Assembly: GCA_030607655.1 (NCBI GenBank)
Contig: JAUWJN010000044.1
Span: forward strand, 1 to 11,717
From: a bacterium
GTDB lineage: Bacteria > Armatimonadota > Zipacnadia > Zipacnadales > Zipacnadaceae
Direction of reading: 5' to 3'
Length of the DNA stretch: 11,717 bases
In this document: positions 1 to 6,595 of the stretch, in pieces
How the letters are laid out: each line of letters opens with the position of its first letter
How positions within the stretch are numbered: position 1 is the stretch's first letter
Translations under genes and position numbers: made by a program
The notes under the pieces: generated by a model
Databases searched by the model: none
The model's input: only the letters and a program-made list of their open reading frames with translations
Told to the model about the DNA's origin: nothing

Positions 1-1266
1 CGGCTCCCGCCACCTCCCCCCTGGCCCCCGGCGCGCCGCCGCCCCCCGCGGAAGCCCAGGGTTGGGGATGACGGCAGTTAGAGCCGCTGCTTCCGTCCCC
101 TCCTCGTTCACGTCCAGCACCGTCTTATGCTTCACATCCACGATGTAGAGCAACGGGGGCCCCATCCCGGAAAGATCTGCCCCTGGCGCGAAGGCCACGC
201 CCATGCCAAGGGCAGTCAGAGTGTCTTTCAGTGACACCGAATAGTCCACCTTGAAGCGAGGCAGGATGATCGTTCCCTCGCACTCCCCGAATTGCCCCAC
301 CCACGCCTCCCAGTTCCCGCTCGTCACGCTTGCCGTGAAGTCCGCGAGTGTTGTGTCCGCTTTGGGGAGGAAGATGAGCATACGCACGTACTCATTGCCG
401 TAGGGCAGGCTGACCGCCTGAAACTGGTCGGTTTCCAGGTAGGCGAACTCGTCCGTGCGCCGCATCATCGGGAGGGTCTTTTGACTACCGTCGAGGAGGG
501 TAAACGGACCGTCCCGGGTCTGGTCTTCTTCGAAGGACACCGTCCATTCGCCTTTGAAGTACAGGGCGTTGATGAGGAGCAGAACCGCGTCCGTGATCTC
601 GTCGATCTCGCCGTGATCCACAATGCGGGGGATTCTGCCTCGTGTCTGGCCACTTACCCACCGATTGATCGTATCGGCGGACATGGGCGAGGCAAAGTCA
701 ATGCTCCGTATTTCCGCCTCGTAGTAATCTCTGGTTCGCTGGAGGAAGTCTGTGTTGAATGTGATCTCCTGCCGACCCCATAGGGAGTTGGCAATGGCCA
801 GTTCCACCTTGGGATCAGGATTTTGCAGCAACGTCATCAGTTCGGCGTTTGCCTGGTTGACCTCCTCCAGGGTCATTGCTTGCAGGCCGAGGACCGCGCC
901 CATCGCGTCCTTTGTCGTACCGGCCGCACCGTTGTACGTCATCGCCAGCGCGAGCTCGATGCTGGTGGGCGAGATGAAGATGTTCTTCCTTGTATCTGTC
1001 TTCGCCAGCTCGCCGTAGAGTCGAAAGCCAAAGTCGTTCGTCGCCGCGACTAGACGACTGTCCACGGTCAGATGACGTTTCATCTGCGGCTTCCGCTCTT
1101 GCGATCCCTTTCGGGAACATCCTATCGACGTAGCCAGCCCAATGTAGGCAGCGATGACGATGATCCCAACGTGTATAATTACCAATTTTCTGGCCATAGC
1201 TCTCACCTGGGCTAGTGTAGTCAAACGCTGTGCATACTGGTTACTTGTAGTTCTACGTTTGAGCAT
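1..1266 (-). CDS. Secreted/membrane-anchored serpin (serine protease inhibitor family), 3' end outside window
   Basis: The minus frame is open from the start to the left edge (422 codons), so the C-terminus is missing. A hydrophobic segment (VIIHVGIIVIAAYIGLATSIGC) is followed by a Cys, suggesting a lipoprotein-like anchor with a weak lipobox (SIGC). Serpin landmarks follow: FISPTSIELALAMTYNGAAG, a central NALYFKGEW, LPYGNEYVRMLIFLP, and the reactive-loop hinge NEEGTEAAALTAV. Small residues after the hinge Thr-Glu favour an inhibitory, loop-inserting serpin. The loop after the hinge is long and Gly/Pro/Arg-rich. Two starts compete. ATG 1266 has GGAGG at 1273-1277, 6 nt away. ATG 1197 has AGGTGA at 1203-1208, 5 nt away, and gives a more typical short signal-peptide n-region. 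Bacterial serpins are thought to protect against host or self proteases; the target here is unknown. Family call firm; start and anchoring less so. Confidence 0.9.
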   Translation of the reverse strand, partial: MLKRRTTSNQYAQRLTTLAQVRAMARKLVIIHVGIIVIAAYIGLATSIGCSRKGSQERKPQMKRHLTVDSRLVAATNDFGFRLYGELAKTDTRKNIFISPTSIELALAMTYNGAAGTTKDAMGAVLGLQAMTLEEVNQANAELMTLLQNPDPKVELAIANSLWGRQEITFNTDFLQRTRDYYEAEIRSIDFASPMSADTINRWVSGQTRGRIPRIVDHGEIDEITDAVLLLINALYFKGEWTVSFEEDQTRDGPFTLLDGSQKTLPMMRRTDEFAYLETDQFQAVSLPYGNEYVRMLIFLPKADTTLADFTASVTSGNWEAWVGQFGECEGTIILPRFKVDYSVSLKDTLTALGMGVAFAPGADLSGMGPPLLYIVDVKHKTVLDVNEEGTEAAALTAVIPNPGLPRGAAARRGPGGRWREP

Positions 1267-1268
1267 AG

Positions 1269-1338
1269 GTAGCCTCCATTAGAATTGATTTACAGAGACT
1301 GTTGCAAAAGTCACTCTATAGTACAGCAGGGAGGCTAC
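1269..1338. repeat. 9-bp inverted repeat flanking the serpin promoter
   Basis: GTAGCCTCC at 1269-1277 is repeated in inverted form as GGAGGCTAC at 1330-1338. One arm covers the serpin ribosome binding site and the other lies in the spacer between its -35 and -10 boxes. Only the first arm would be in the mRNA, so an RNA hairpin is unlikely. A paired operator is possible, as is chance similarity to a Shine-Dalgarno sequence. Confidence 0.4.
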
Positions 1339-1345
1339 AAGTCAA
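1318..1345 (-). promoter_or_regulatory. Predicted sigma-70-type promoter of the serpin gene
   Basis: Reading the minus strand, TTGACT (1345-1340) is followed after 16 bp by TACTAT (1323-1318). The expected transcript start near 1311 leaves a leader of about 45 nt to ATG 1266 or 114 nt to ATG 1197. No other gene is placed to use it. Confidence 0.5.
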
Positions 1346-1375
1346 GCGGGAAATATACTAGGAGGGGTATGGTTG

Positions 1376-1570
1376 ATGGAAGTACAACGCTTCGATGACG
1401 GTGATCGTAGCTATGCACGGAGGGCAGACTGCACAAAGGAGCTTGCTTGGTTTCACCCATCAGATATCTCCTGTGACTTAGGCTGCGATTGTCCGATGTC
1501 GGCTTCCTGCCTATCTTTCTTGACCCTCCTCTCCAGTTCCTGCCTTGTCGATATGGTAAATCCGGAATAA
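1376..1570 (+). CDS. Possible small ORF, 64 residues, unrecognised
   Basis: An ATG at 1376 (or TTG at 1373) lies 10 nt after a good GGAGG (1361-1365) and opens a 64-residue frame that ends 5 bp before the pyrE stop on the other strand. The product is Cys- and Ser-rich toward its C-terminus (a CDLGCDCP stretch around residues 33-40, then a short hydrophobic patch) and matches nothing I recognise. No convincing plus-strand promoter precedes it. It would be the only plus-strand gene left of 5.4 kb. Only the ribosome binding site argues for it. The rest of the 1267-1575 gap holds the divergent serpin promoter and nothing else I can name. Confidence 0.2.
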   Translation: MEVQRFDDGDRSYARRADCTKELAWFHPSDISCDLGCDCPMSASCLSFLTLLSSSCLVDMVNPE

Positions 1571-1575
1571 TACTG

Positions 1576-2157
1576 CTAGGAGCCGGCGCTCTCCGGGGGC
1601 TTTACGCCTAACTCGGTAATATCAAAAAGGGCGGTCAGTTCGTAGCCGGCGGCAGCTAGATTCTCCCGCCCACCCTGAAGGCGATCCACCATCGCAATGA
1701 CCTTTATTACCCGGGCCGCCCGCTCGCGCTGGACGGCCTCAATGGCCTTCAAAGTGGAGCCGCCGGTGGTGATGACATCTTCTATCACGGCCACCGCCGC
1801 CCCTTCACGCAGGGGTCCCTCCACCTGCTGCTGGGTGCCGCGGCCCTTGCGCTCCTTGCGCACGAGGAAGGCATCCAGGGGGCGGCCTGAAGCCGCAGCC
1901 AGGCCCGCGACCGCGCCGGCGATGGGGTCAGCGCCGATGCTCATCCCGCCCACCGCCTCCACGTCCTCGGGCAGCTGATCCAGTATCAGCGTAGCCAGCA
2001 GATGCAGGCCTTCGCCACTGAGGGAGATCTGCTTGCCGTCAATGTAATAGTTGCTCGTCTGGCCGGAGACCAAGGTAAACTCACCGAAGCGCAAAGCTCG
2101 CTGCTTAATGAGTTCCGCCAGACGAGAACGCGACTGCTCTCGGTTGAGTTGGCTCAC
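1576..2157 (-). CDS. pyrE: Orotate phosphoribosyltransferase
   Basis: Transfers the phosphoribosyl group of PRPP to orotate to give OMP, the penultimate step of de novo UMP synthesis, in the cytoplasm. The 193-residue product has the usual length. It shows the N-terminal FGEFTLVSGQTSNYYID region, the mobile-loop basic motif VRKERKGRGT (residues 99-108) and the PRPP-binding loop VIEDVITTGGST (125-136), with Glu in place of the first Asp, as is common in PyrE. I chose GTG 2157 because GGAGG (2166-2170) lies 8 nt upstream. The longer GTG start at 2166 would overlap that site. The gene starts 41 bp after the upstream secreted-protein gene on the same strand, so co-transcription is likely, although the functional link is not obvious. 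No other pyr gene is nearby. No U-tailed terminator is visible after the stop. Confidence 0.95.
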   Translation of the reverse strand: MSQLNREQSRSRLAELIKQRALRFGEFTLVSGQTSNYYIDGKQISLSGEGLHLLATLILDQLPEDVEAVGGMSIGADPIAGAVAGLAAASGRPLDAFLVRKERKGRGTQQQVEGPLREGAAVAVIEDVITTGGSTLKAIEAVQRERAARVIKVIAMVDRLQGGRENLAAAGYELTALFDITELGVKPPESAGS

Positions 2158-2198
2158 CGGTGGCACCTCCCCCTGATAATAGTGTAGGGTGCTAGGAA

Positions 2199-3893
2199 TT
2201 ACTGGGTCCGAGCCGCCAGCATCTTTCCCACGAGTTCGGCGGTATGCGGGCTCGTAAAGACCTGGTAGAGGTCCTCCCAGCGCAGGGGCTGGTCAGTAGG
2301 CTGCGGGCCGCCTCGCCCGGGTAGAGCACCCACCGCCTCCAGAAGCTCGGCCGCCAACCGCACTCTCACCCTCGGCCAATCCGGCTCCTCCACCATCTTC
2401 ATTCTATCCAGCAAGTCAATAATGAAGCTACGCAGAGGGGAAAAATCGGGCGATTGCGGGTCTACGTAATGGCGCAGGTATCCTTCCACCTCGCCTATCC
2501 GGGTCTGAATATAGACCAACGGATCGCGGTAGCGCATCCGCTCCAGAAATCTAATGGCTTCGATCATCTCGGCCGCAAGCTGGCGCTGCTGGGCCGCCCG
2601 CTGGGCCGGATCAGCCTGGAGCACGTCGGCGGGCGGCTGCCAGTTAATTACCGCATTCTGTTCCGGTACCAGGAGGCTCTCAAGTTGGCGCAGAACTGAG
2701 GCAAGGGCTACTCGCTGCTGGCGGTGTGCGTCCTGCTGGGTCCGGCGCACAGCCTCCATCGCGTTGGCCAACTCGGGCGGCACCTCTCCACCAGCGATCA
2801 GCAACTGATAAGCCTGCTGCCCGGTCGGCTTGAGCTCCTCATATCTATATTGGACCGTCTTTTGTGCTTGGTCGCAGACCTGAGCCGCCTGCTCTGTCAA
2901 GGGCAGCAGATGGGCCAGTTGCTGGGGGAAGAGCCGCAAGTCATTGAGCAGAGCCAATATGTCGGATTTCTCCAGTGCTGCCGGCAGAGGATGGTCAGCT
3001 AAGGAGCGGAGCCCAGTAGGTCCCGCCGCTGATGCTTCCGTGACGGCGGAGGAAACTTGCTGTAACAAAGCTGCAGTATAAGGACTGGCGACGAAAGCGA
3101 CTAGCTGATCATATGATATAGGGCGCGTGGCCACAGGAGCCAGATTCAGGAACTGGCTCACCTGGTCAACCAAAGTGGGATATTGAGCATTATACTGCGG
3201 CTGCGACCAATTGTAGACAGTGTCGGTAAGCTGCAAAATTCTGCCCACCAGCGGCTCATAATCGGGTGCCCGCGGGTTAACAATCCTTGTGGCCAGCCGC
3301 TGAGCCTCGAATAAGCGCACCAATTCATACTCATCCGGCATAAGCTCGCGCTGCGTATCCAGGTGCTGGGCAATATACGCCGCCAGGCTCTCAGCGCCCG
3401 CCAGTTGCGCCATTAACTGGTGACGCTGCTGCTGCTCGGGGAGGCTCTCGACTAGACCGCGCTGATCCGGGCGCAGCTCGGACAGAATTTGTTGGACGCT
3501 GGCGGCTATCAGCATGTCGAGGTGGGCTTGTTGCGACCGGAAGTTGGCTGCGGCCTGCTGGGCAGACGCCAGGCTGGCAGGGAGTGGCGTGATGCCCGCA
3601 ATCCAACTCGCCAGCACCTGCTCAATGGCCTGCTGGTACTGGGGCCAGAGATTATCAGCCTCAGATAATAGCTGCTGTTGCTGTTGGTTGATGGTCTGTA
3701 CACGAGGAATAATCTGGCCGATTTGCGCACCGCTCAGTTGCAGAGTCCGCGCGATCCACAGGATACTAACCTGCTCATAAAGCTGCTCAGCAGATGGCTC
3801 CTCTTGTTCGGCCAACTCTTGCTGGCAATGTGCACCAGCAACTGTGAAGACTAACAGGCCTATCCCAAAGACTAACCACAGTCCCTTCGGCAT
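2199..3893 (-). CDS. Secreted Gln-rich helical protein with internal duplication; LxxxQ (Spy/CpxP-like) motifs; unknown function
   Basis: Product of 564 residues with a signal peptide (MPKGLWLVFGIGLLVFTVAGA, likely cut near residues 21-22), so it probably acts outside the membrane. The rest looks almost wholly helical and is rich in Gln, Ala and Leu. I see two tandem copies of a module of about 270 residues. The A parts (about 44-150 and 312-415) each begin and end with an LxxxQ motif: LSGAQ (53), LRPDQ (140), LFPQQ (321), LVPEQ (408). The B parts (about 204-280 and 477-558) share VNPRAPDYEPL / VDPQSPDFSPL and SPYTAALLQQV / SPHTAELVGKM. The LxxxQ motifs recall the LTxxQ motif of the Spy/CpxP periplasmic chaperones, but homology is an inference. 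ATG 3893 has GAGG 9 nt upstream; a TTG at 3899 would sit too close to it. The gene has its own promoter and runs into pyrE. Confidence 0.75.
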   Translation of the reverse strand: MPKGLWLVFGIGLLVFTVAGAHCQQELAEQEEPSAEQLYEQVSILWIARTLQLSGAQIGQIIPRVQTINQQQQQLLSEADNLWPQYQQAIEQVLASWIAGITPLPASLASAQQAAANFRSQQAHLDMLIAASVQQILSELRPDQRGLVESLPEQQQRHQLMAQLAGAESLAAYIAQHLDTQRELMPDEYELVRLFEAQRLATRIVNPRAPDYEPLVGRILQLTDTVYNWSQPQYNAQYPTLVDQVSQFLNLAPVATRPISYDQLVAFVASPYTAALLQQVSSAVTEASAAGPTGLRSLADHPLPAALEKSDILALLNDLRLFPQQLAHLLPLTEQAAQVCDQAQKTVQYRYEELKPTGQQAYQLLIAGGEVPPELANAMEAVRRTQQDAHRQQRVALASVLRQLESLLVPEQNAVINWQPPADVLQADPAQRAAQQRQLAAEMIEAIRFLERMRYRDPLVYIQTRIGEVEGYLRHYVDPQSPDFSPLRSFIIDLLDRMKMVEEPDWPRVRVRLAAELLEAVGALPGRGGPQPTDQPLRWEDLYQVFTSPHTAELVGKMLAARTQ

Positions 3894-3926
3894 CGCCAAC
3901 TACCTCTTCTCCCAGGCATTGTTGTC

Positions 3927-3953
3927 ATTATAACTGGTTCTTTATAGTTTCAA
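3927..3953 (-). promoter_or_regulatory. Predicted promoter for the duplicated secreted protein and pyrE
   Basis: The minus strand shows TTGAAA (3953-3948), 15 bp, then a consensus TATAAT (3932-3927). The spacer is shorter than the ideal 17 bp. The transcript would start near 3920, giving a leader of about 27 nt with GAGG just before ATG 3893. Confidence 0.5.
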
Positions 3954-3986
3954 CACATAATGCCATTCTCCTGCTTGGTGATAGAA

Positions 3987-4014
3987 CAGCGCCGGGAAAA
4001 TCCGGGCTGCGCTG
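3987..4014 (-). terminator. Hairpin directly after the folC stop, possible weak terminator
   Basis: Immediately after the folC stop codon the minus strand reads CAGCGC, an AGC bulge, CCGG, a loop, CCGG and GCGCTG, which folds into a GC-rich stem. The bases that follow (TTCTATCACC) are only weakly U-rich, so efficient intrinsic termination is uncertain. The next gene has its own promoter about 35 bp further on, which fits termination here. Confidence 0.4.
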
Positions 4015-4015
4015 G

Positions 4016-5398
4016 CTACTCCAGTCCCAGCTCCTGCATGGCCTCGCCCACGACAAAGAACGACCCAGTTACACAAATAGCATCCGCCGGCCCGGCCATA
4101 CGCTGGGCTGCCGTTAGTGCCTCGGGTACAGTGCCGCTGCTATGCACTGGCCCCGACCACTGACTGCTGAGGGCGGCCGACAGTTCAGTCGCCGGCACGG
4201 CGCGGGGGTGACGAGCCTGGGTGACTACAAACTCATCAGCGACCTGGCCGAGAGCGTGAATAACACCTGTAATATCTTTATCGGCGGAGATACCTATCAC
4301 TACAATTAGTTTATTATATGTCAGGTGGCGAGGCAAGGCGGCCGCTAGAGCGGCTGCGGAGGCGGGATTATGAGCACAGTCCAGTATCAGCCACGGCCGA
4401 GCCGCCACTAGCTGAAACCGGGCGGGCCAGTTCACTCTAGCCATAGCCTCCACAAAACATGTGTCCTCCACTGCAAAACCTTGAGGCGCCAGTGTGCTGA
4501 GGGTGGCATAGGCTACGGTAGCATTGTGGGCCTGATGTTCACCTACCAGGTACGTAGTCACCCACAGTTGTTGTGTGTCCACAGTTAAGGCAAAGCTCTG
4601 CGTGAGAGCTGGCAAAGGCTCGTCAGGCCCGGGCATCGGCAGGGGCACCACCGGCGCATATTCAGCTACTGGCGGGGGAGTAATCACTGGGGCCTGGCAC
4701 TGTTGAGCGTGCGCCAGCACTTCTTGCGAGGCCTCGGGGAGCTGGGGAGCGACAACTACAGGGATGTGTGGTTTGATGATTCCTGCCTTTTCAGCGGCAA
4801 TTTGGGCCAAAGTGTCACCCAATATCTCGGTGTGATCGTAGCTGATGGGAGTAATCACGGCGACGAGAGGCGTTAGAACATTTGTTGCATCAAGTCTGCC
4901 CCCGAGGCCGGCCTCAATAACAGCTATGTCTACGCCGCCCTGGGCAAATGCCACGAAGGCCATGGCCGTGTATATTTCGAAAAAGGTGGGAGGAGCCAAT
5001 TCTGTACAGGATCGTATATTCTCGGCGGCCGGCTGGACTGTTCGGACTAGTTCTACTACTTGCTGCTCGGAAACAGTGAAGCCATTGATTCTAATACGCT
5101 CAGCAGGACTCACGAGGTGCGGCGAGGTGTAAAGGCCAGTGATATAGTCGGCGTCGCGTAAGGCTGCCTCCAGGATGGCTGCTACGGAACCTTTGGCTTT
5201 GGTCCCGGCAATATGGACAGAACGCAGGCCCCTGTGAGGATTGCCGAGCAAGTCGAGTAGAGCGCGAATAGTATCAAGGCTGACTACATCGGCAAAGTGC
5301 CGGCGAAATCCCCGGCGCTCAAAATCTACGAATGAGTGCAAGTAGTCACGAGCCTGCACGAAGTTCGTAATCGGTTGGAGATCGTGGCTGCCAGTCAT
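4016..5398 (-). CDS. folC: Folylpolyglutamate synthase / dihydrofolate synthase (Mur ligase family)
   Basis: Adds glutamate to dihydropteroate and/or reduced folates using ATP, in the cytoplasm. The 460 residues fit the family. Motifs in order: P-loop IAGTKAKGSVAA (63-74); YTSPHL with RIRING (90-106); EAGLGGRLDATN (162-173); ITPISYDHTEILGDTLAQIA (182-201) followed by EKAGIIK, whose first Lys (204) is the likely carbamylated lysine of Mur-type ligases; and a C-terminal ligase domain with DCAHNP. The P-loop differs from the usual GTNGKGS, with Lys for Asn and Ala for the Gly before the catalytic Lys. The start ATG 5398 has GGAGG 12 nt upstream, a long spacing, but no better start exists before the conserved region. 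The gene is transcribed away from rsmG-parAB. I cannot tell whether it has both activities. Confidence 0.93.
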   Translation of the reverse strand: MTGSHDLQPITNFVQARDYLHSFVDFERRGFRRHFADVVSLDTIRALLDLLGNPHRGLRSVHIAGTKAKGSVAAILEAALRDADYITGLYTSPHLVSPAERIRINGFTVSEQQVVELVRTVQPAAENIRSCTELAPPTFFEIYTAMAFVAFAQGGVDIAVIEAGLGGRLDATNVLTPLVAVITPISYDHTEILGDTLAQIAAEKAGIIKPHIPVVVAPQLPEASQEVLAHAQQCQAPVITPPPVAEYAPVVPLPMPGPDEPLPALTQSFALTVDTQQLWVTTYLVGEHQAHNATVAYATLSTLAPQGFAVEDTCFVEAMARVNWPARFQLVAARPWLILDCAHNPASAAALAAALPRHLTYNKLIVVIGISADKDITGVIHALGQVADEFVVTQARHPRAVPATELSAALSSQWSGPVHSSGTVPEALTAAQRMAGPADAICVTGSFFVVGEAMQELGLE

Positions 5399-5572
5399 CT
5401 GGCTTGGGTTCCTCCGAAATGTGTGTGCAAGAGGAGGGTTTTATGATTATTCCTCGAACACTTCGGAAATCCTTGTTAGCAGAGCAAGTTTTTCGATAAG
5501 TTGATTGTGCTGATGTATTGTTGTGGGCTTGGCTAGTTTTGGCGGAATGAGCCGACGGCGAAAGGGGCAGGG

Positions 5573-5601
5573 TTGCTTGTTGGTAGTGTATATGATATAA
5601 T
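5573..5601 (+). promoter_or_regulatory. Predicted extended -10 promoter of rsmG-parA-parB
   Basis: TTGCTT (5573-5578), a 17-bp spacer, and a consensus TATAAT (5596-5601) preceded by TGn (TGATATAAT, 5593-5601). Transcription would start near 5608, giving an unusually long leader of about 265 nt before the rsmG GTG codon. Confidence 0.6.
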
Positions 5602-5604
5602 AAA

Positions 5605-5710
5605 CCTGCCGAGCCGGATATGCTGAGCAACGGGGGTAACGCAGAGGAGTATCGGGAGTAAAGGTCTCGGCTGTATGGCAGGAGAATATGGTTGGCAGGG
5701 TGGTGCCCTG
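5605..5710 (+). promoter_or_regulatory. Foldable leader region with alternative pairings upstream of rsmG
   Basis: CCTGCC (5605-5610) pairs with GGCAGG (5677-5682). After a small internal loop AGCCG (5612-5616) pairs with CGGCT (5668-5672), then GATAT (5617-5621) with GTATC (5649-5653, one G-U). A second GGCAGG (5694-5699) could compete for 5605-5610, or be held in a hairpin CAGGG/CCCTG (5696-5700 with 5706-5710). I cannot match it to a known riboswitch class. The predicted transcript start near 5608 would remove the first three bases of the outer stem, which weakens the case unless the start is slightly upstream. Confidence 0.3.
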
Positions 5711-5874
5711 GAGTGTGATTGGTGTAGGTGATACTGAGGTACCGGGAAGTGGGGATTTGTGGAAAAGCAGTGGATAGTGTGAGGGAAGGGGAGGACATTT
5801 GGGGATGATTAGCGAATTAGAATTAGTGGGCGGAGAAAAAGAGGGGCAAGCGTAACAGGAAAAATGCGGGAGCA

Positions 5875-6561
5875 GTGTTTCACGTGAAACATTCTCGTGA
5901 GCGGGTGGCTGTCGCAAAACTGGCAGATTTTCTCCAGATTGCGCATAGCAAGGACGTGCCGCTAAATGCTACCCAGCAAGAATTGCTAGTCGCACTGACC
6001 GAGTGGCTGGCTGAGAAGGCCCCACGGGTTGGTCTGTCGAAATACAATACACTGGAGTTAGTGTGGGAGCGGGCGGTAGCGCCCACCTTGGCAATCTGGG
6101 ATCTTCTGACGCTCAGTGCCGTCTCGTCGTGTGTAGACCTGGGCGCGGGGACCGGTGTCCTCGGGATATCCCTGGCTATTATGCAGCCTGACCTGCAAGT
6201 GGACCTAGTGGATAGGAGTCGGCGAGCCGTCACCTTTATGCAACTGCTGACTAAACGGCTAAGCTTGAGCAATATCCGGGTAATATGTAGCGAGGTGGCT
6301 GAACTGCAAGCGCAGTGCCCTGACGGGTATGACTTGGTATGTATGCGCGCGGTAACCAGTGGGGAGGCAGTGATACGCTTGGCGACGGCGGTAGCTAGGC
6401 CTGACGGTTACATAGCTGCGTGGCACCAGGCCGACGATGAGGCCTATCTTAATCCTCCCTCGGTGGCGGAGCGAATGGACACTGCCGCCACAGTTGTGAG
6501 CGGGCTATCGGTGTCACTATATCAGCGAACTGAGGGAACATTGGAGACTGGCTGGAGTTGA
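5875..6561 (+). CDS. rsmG: RsmG-like 16S rRNA (guanine-527-N7) methyltransferase, divergent
   Basis: RsmG uses S-adenosylmethionine to methylate N7 of G527 in 16S rRNA. The 228-residue product has the Rossmann SAM-binding motif CVDLGAGTGVLGISLAI (86-102), an acidic VDRS at the end of the next strand (112-115), and the family-typical RAV (158-160). The N-terminal half is divergent: the usual YNLT and RHxxDS motifs are replaced by LSKYN and ERAVAPT, and the conserved Lys-Gly near the end of the sheet is replaced by WHQ. The call rests on the SAM fold, the length and the position just before parA-parB, where rsmG (gidB) often lies. The GTG start gives the peptide MFHVKH because the parS site forms codons 1-6. 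The Shine-Dalgarno sequence (GGGAG at 5868-5872) is very close, so an internal GTG at 5905 is possible. The gene ends 34 bp before parA. Confidence 0.8.
   Translation: MFHVKHSRERVAVAKLADFLQIAHSKDVPLNATQQELLVALTEWLAEKAPRVGLSKYNTLELVWERAVAPTLAIWDLLTLSAVSSCVDLGAGTGVLGISLAIMQPDLQVDLVDRSRRAVTFMQLLTKRLSLSNIRVICSEVAELQAQCPDGYDLVCMRAVTSGEAVIRLATAVARPDGYIAAWHQADDEAYLNPPSVAERMDTAATVVSGLSVSLYQRTEGTLETGWS
5876..5891. other. parS: parS centromere site (perfect 16-bp consensus)
   Basis: TGTTTCACGTGAAACA is an exact match to the bacterial chromosomal parS palindrome bound by ParB/Spo0J. It overlaps the first six codons of rsmG. The parA-parB pair follows in the same operon. ParB would load here as a CTP-dependent clamp and spread on nearby DNA. 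I found no second copy in the window. Confidence 0.96.
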
Positions 6562-6595
6562 TTATTGCTGGTTAGGCCTCAATAGGAGGTATCAG

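Larger units (their letters stand above)
5399..5874. other. Gene-free divergent intergenic region upstream of parS
   Basis: These 476 bp separate the minus-strand folC arm from the plus-strand rsmG-parAB arm. Long minus-strand frames here (156 and 150 codons, one running into rsmG and the other into folC) lack a recognisable product and look like chance. The stretch holds a plus-strand promoter (5573-5601), a foldable leader (5605-5710), and purine-rich plus-strand sequence up to the parS site at 5876. One DnaA-box-like nonamer (TGTGGAAAA, 5758-5766) is one base from the consensus TGTGGATAA. A second, AGTGGATAG (5769-5777), is two bases off. I see no clear folC promoter. Confidence 0.6.

Noticed and set aside
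292..1053. Several plus- and minus-strand frames inside the serpin gene
   Set aside because: All overlap the long open minus frame that encodes clear serpin motifs; they are shadow frames.
5690..5712. T-box-like GGGTGGTGCC in the rsmG leader
   Set aside because: Resembles the T-box core, but there is no recognisable stem I specifier region, no terminator, and no aminoacyl-tRNA synthetase or amino-acid gene downstream.
5346..5798. 150-codon minus-strand frame overlapping the folC start
   Set aside because: Overlaps folC out of frame, product has no recognisable features, and no ribosome binding site supports it.
5447..5917. 156-codon open frame on the minus strand across parS and the rsmG leader
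   Set aside because: Ser/Pro/Thr-rich without a domain, overlaps rsmG and the strong promoter, and has no credible ribosome binding site; it likely reflects the purine-rich plus strand.
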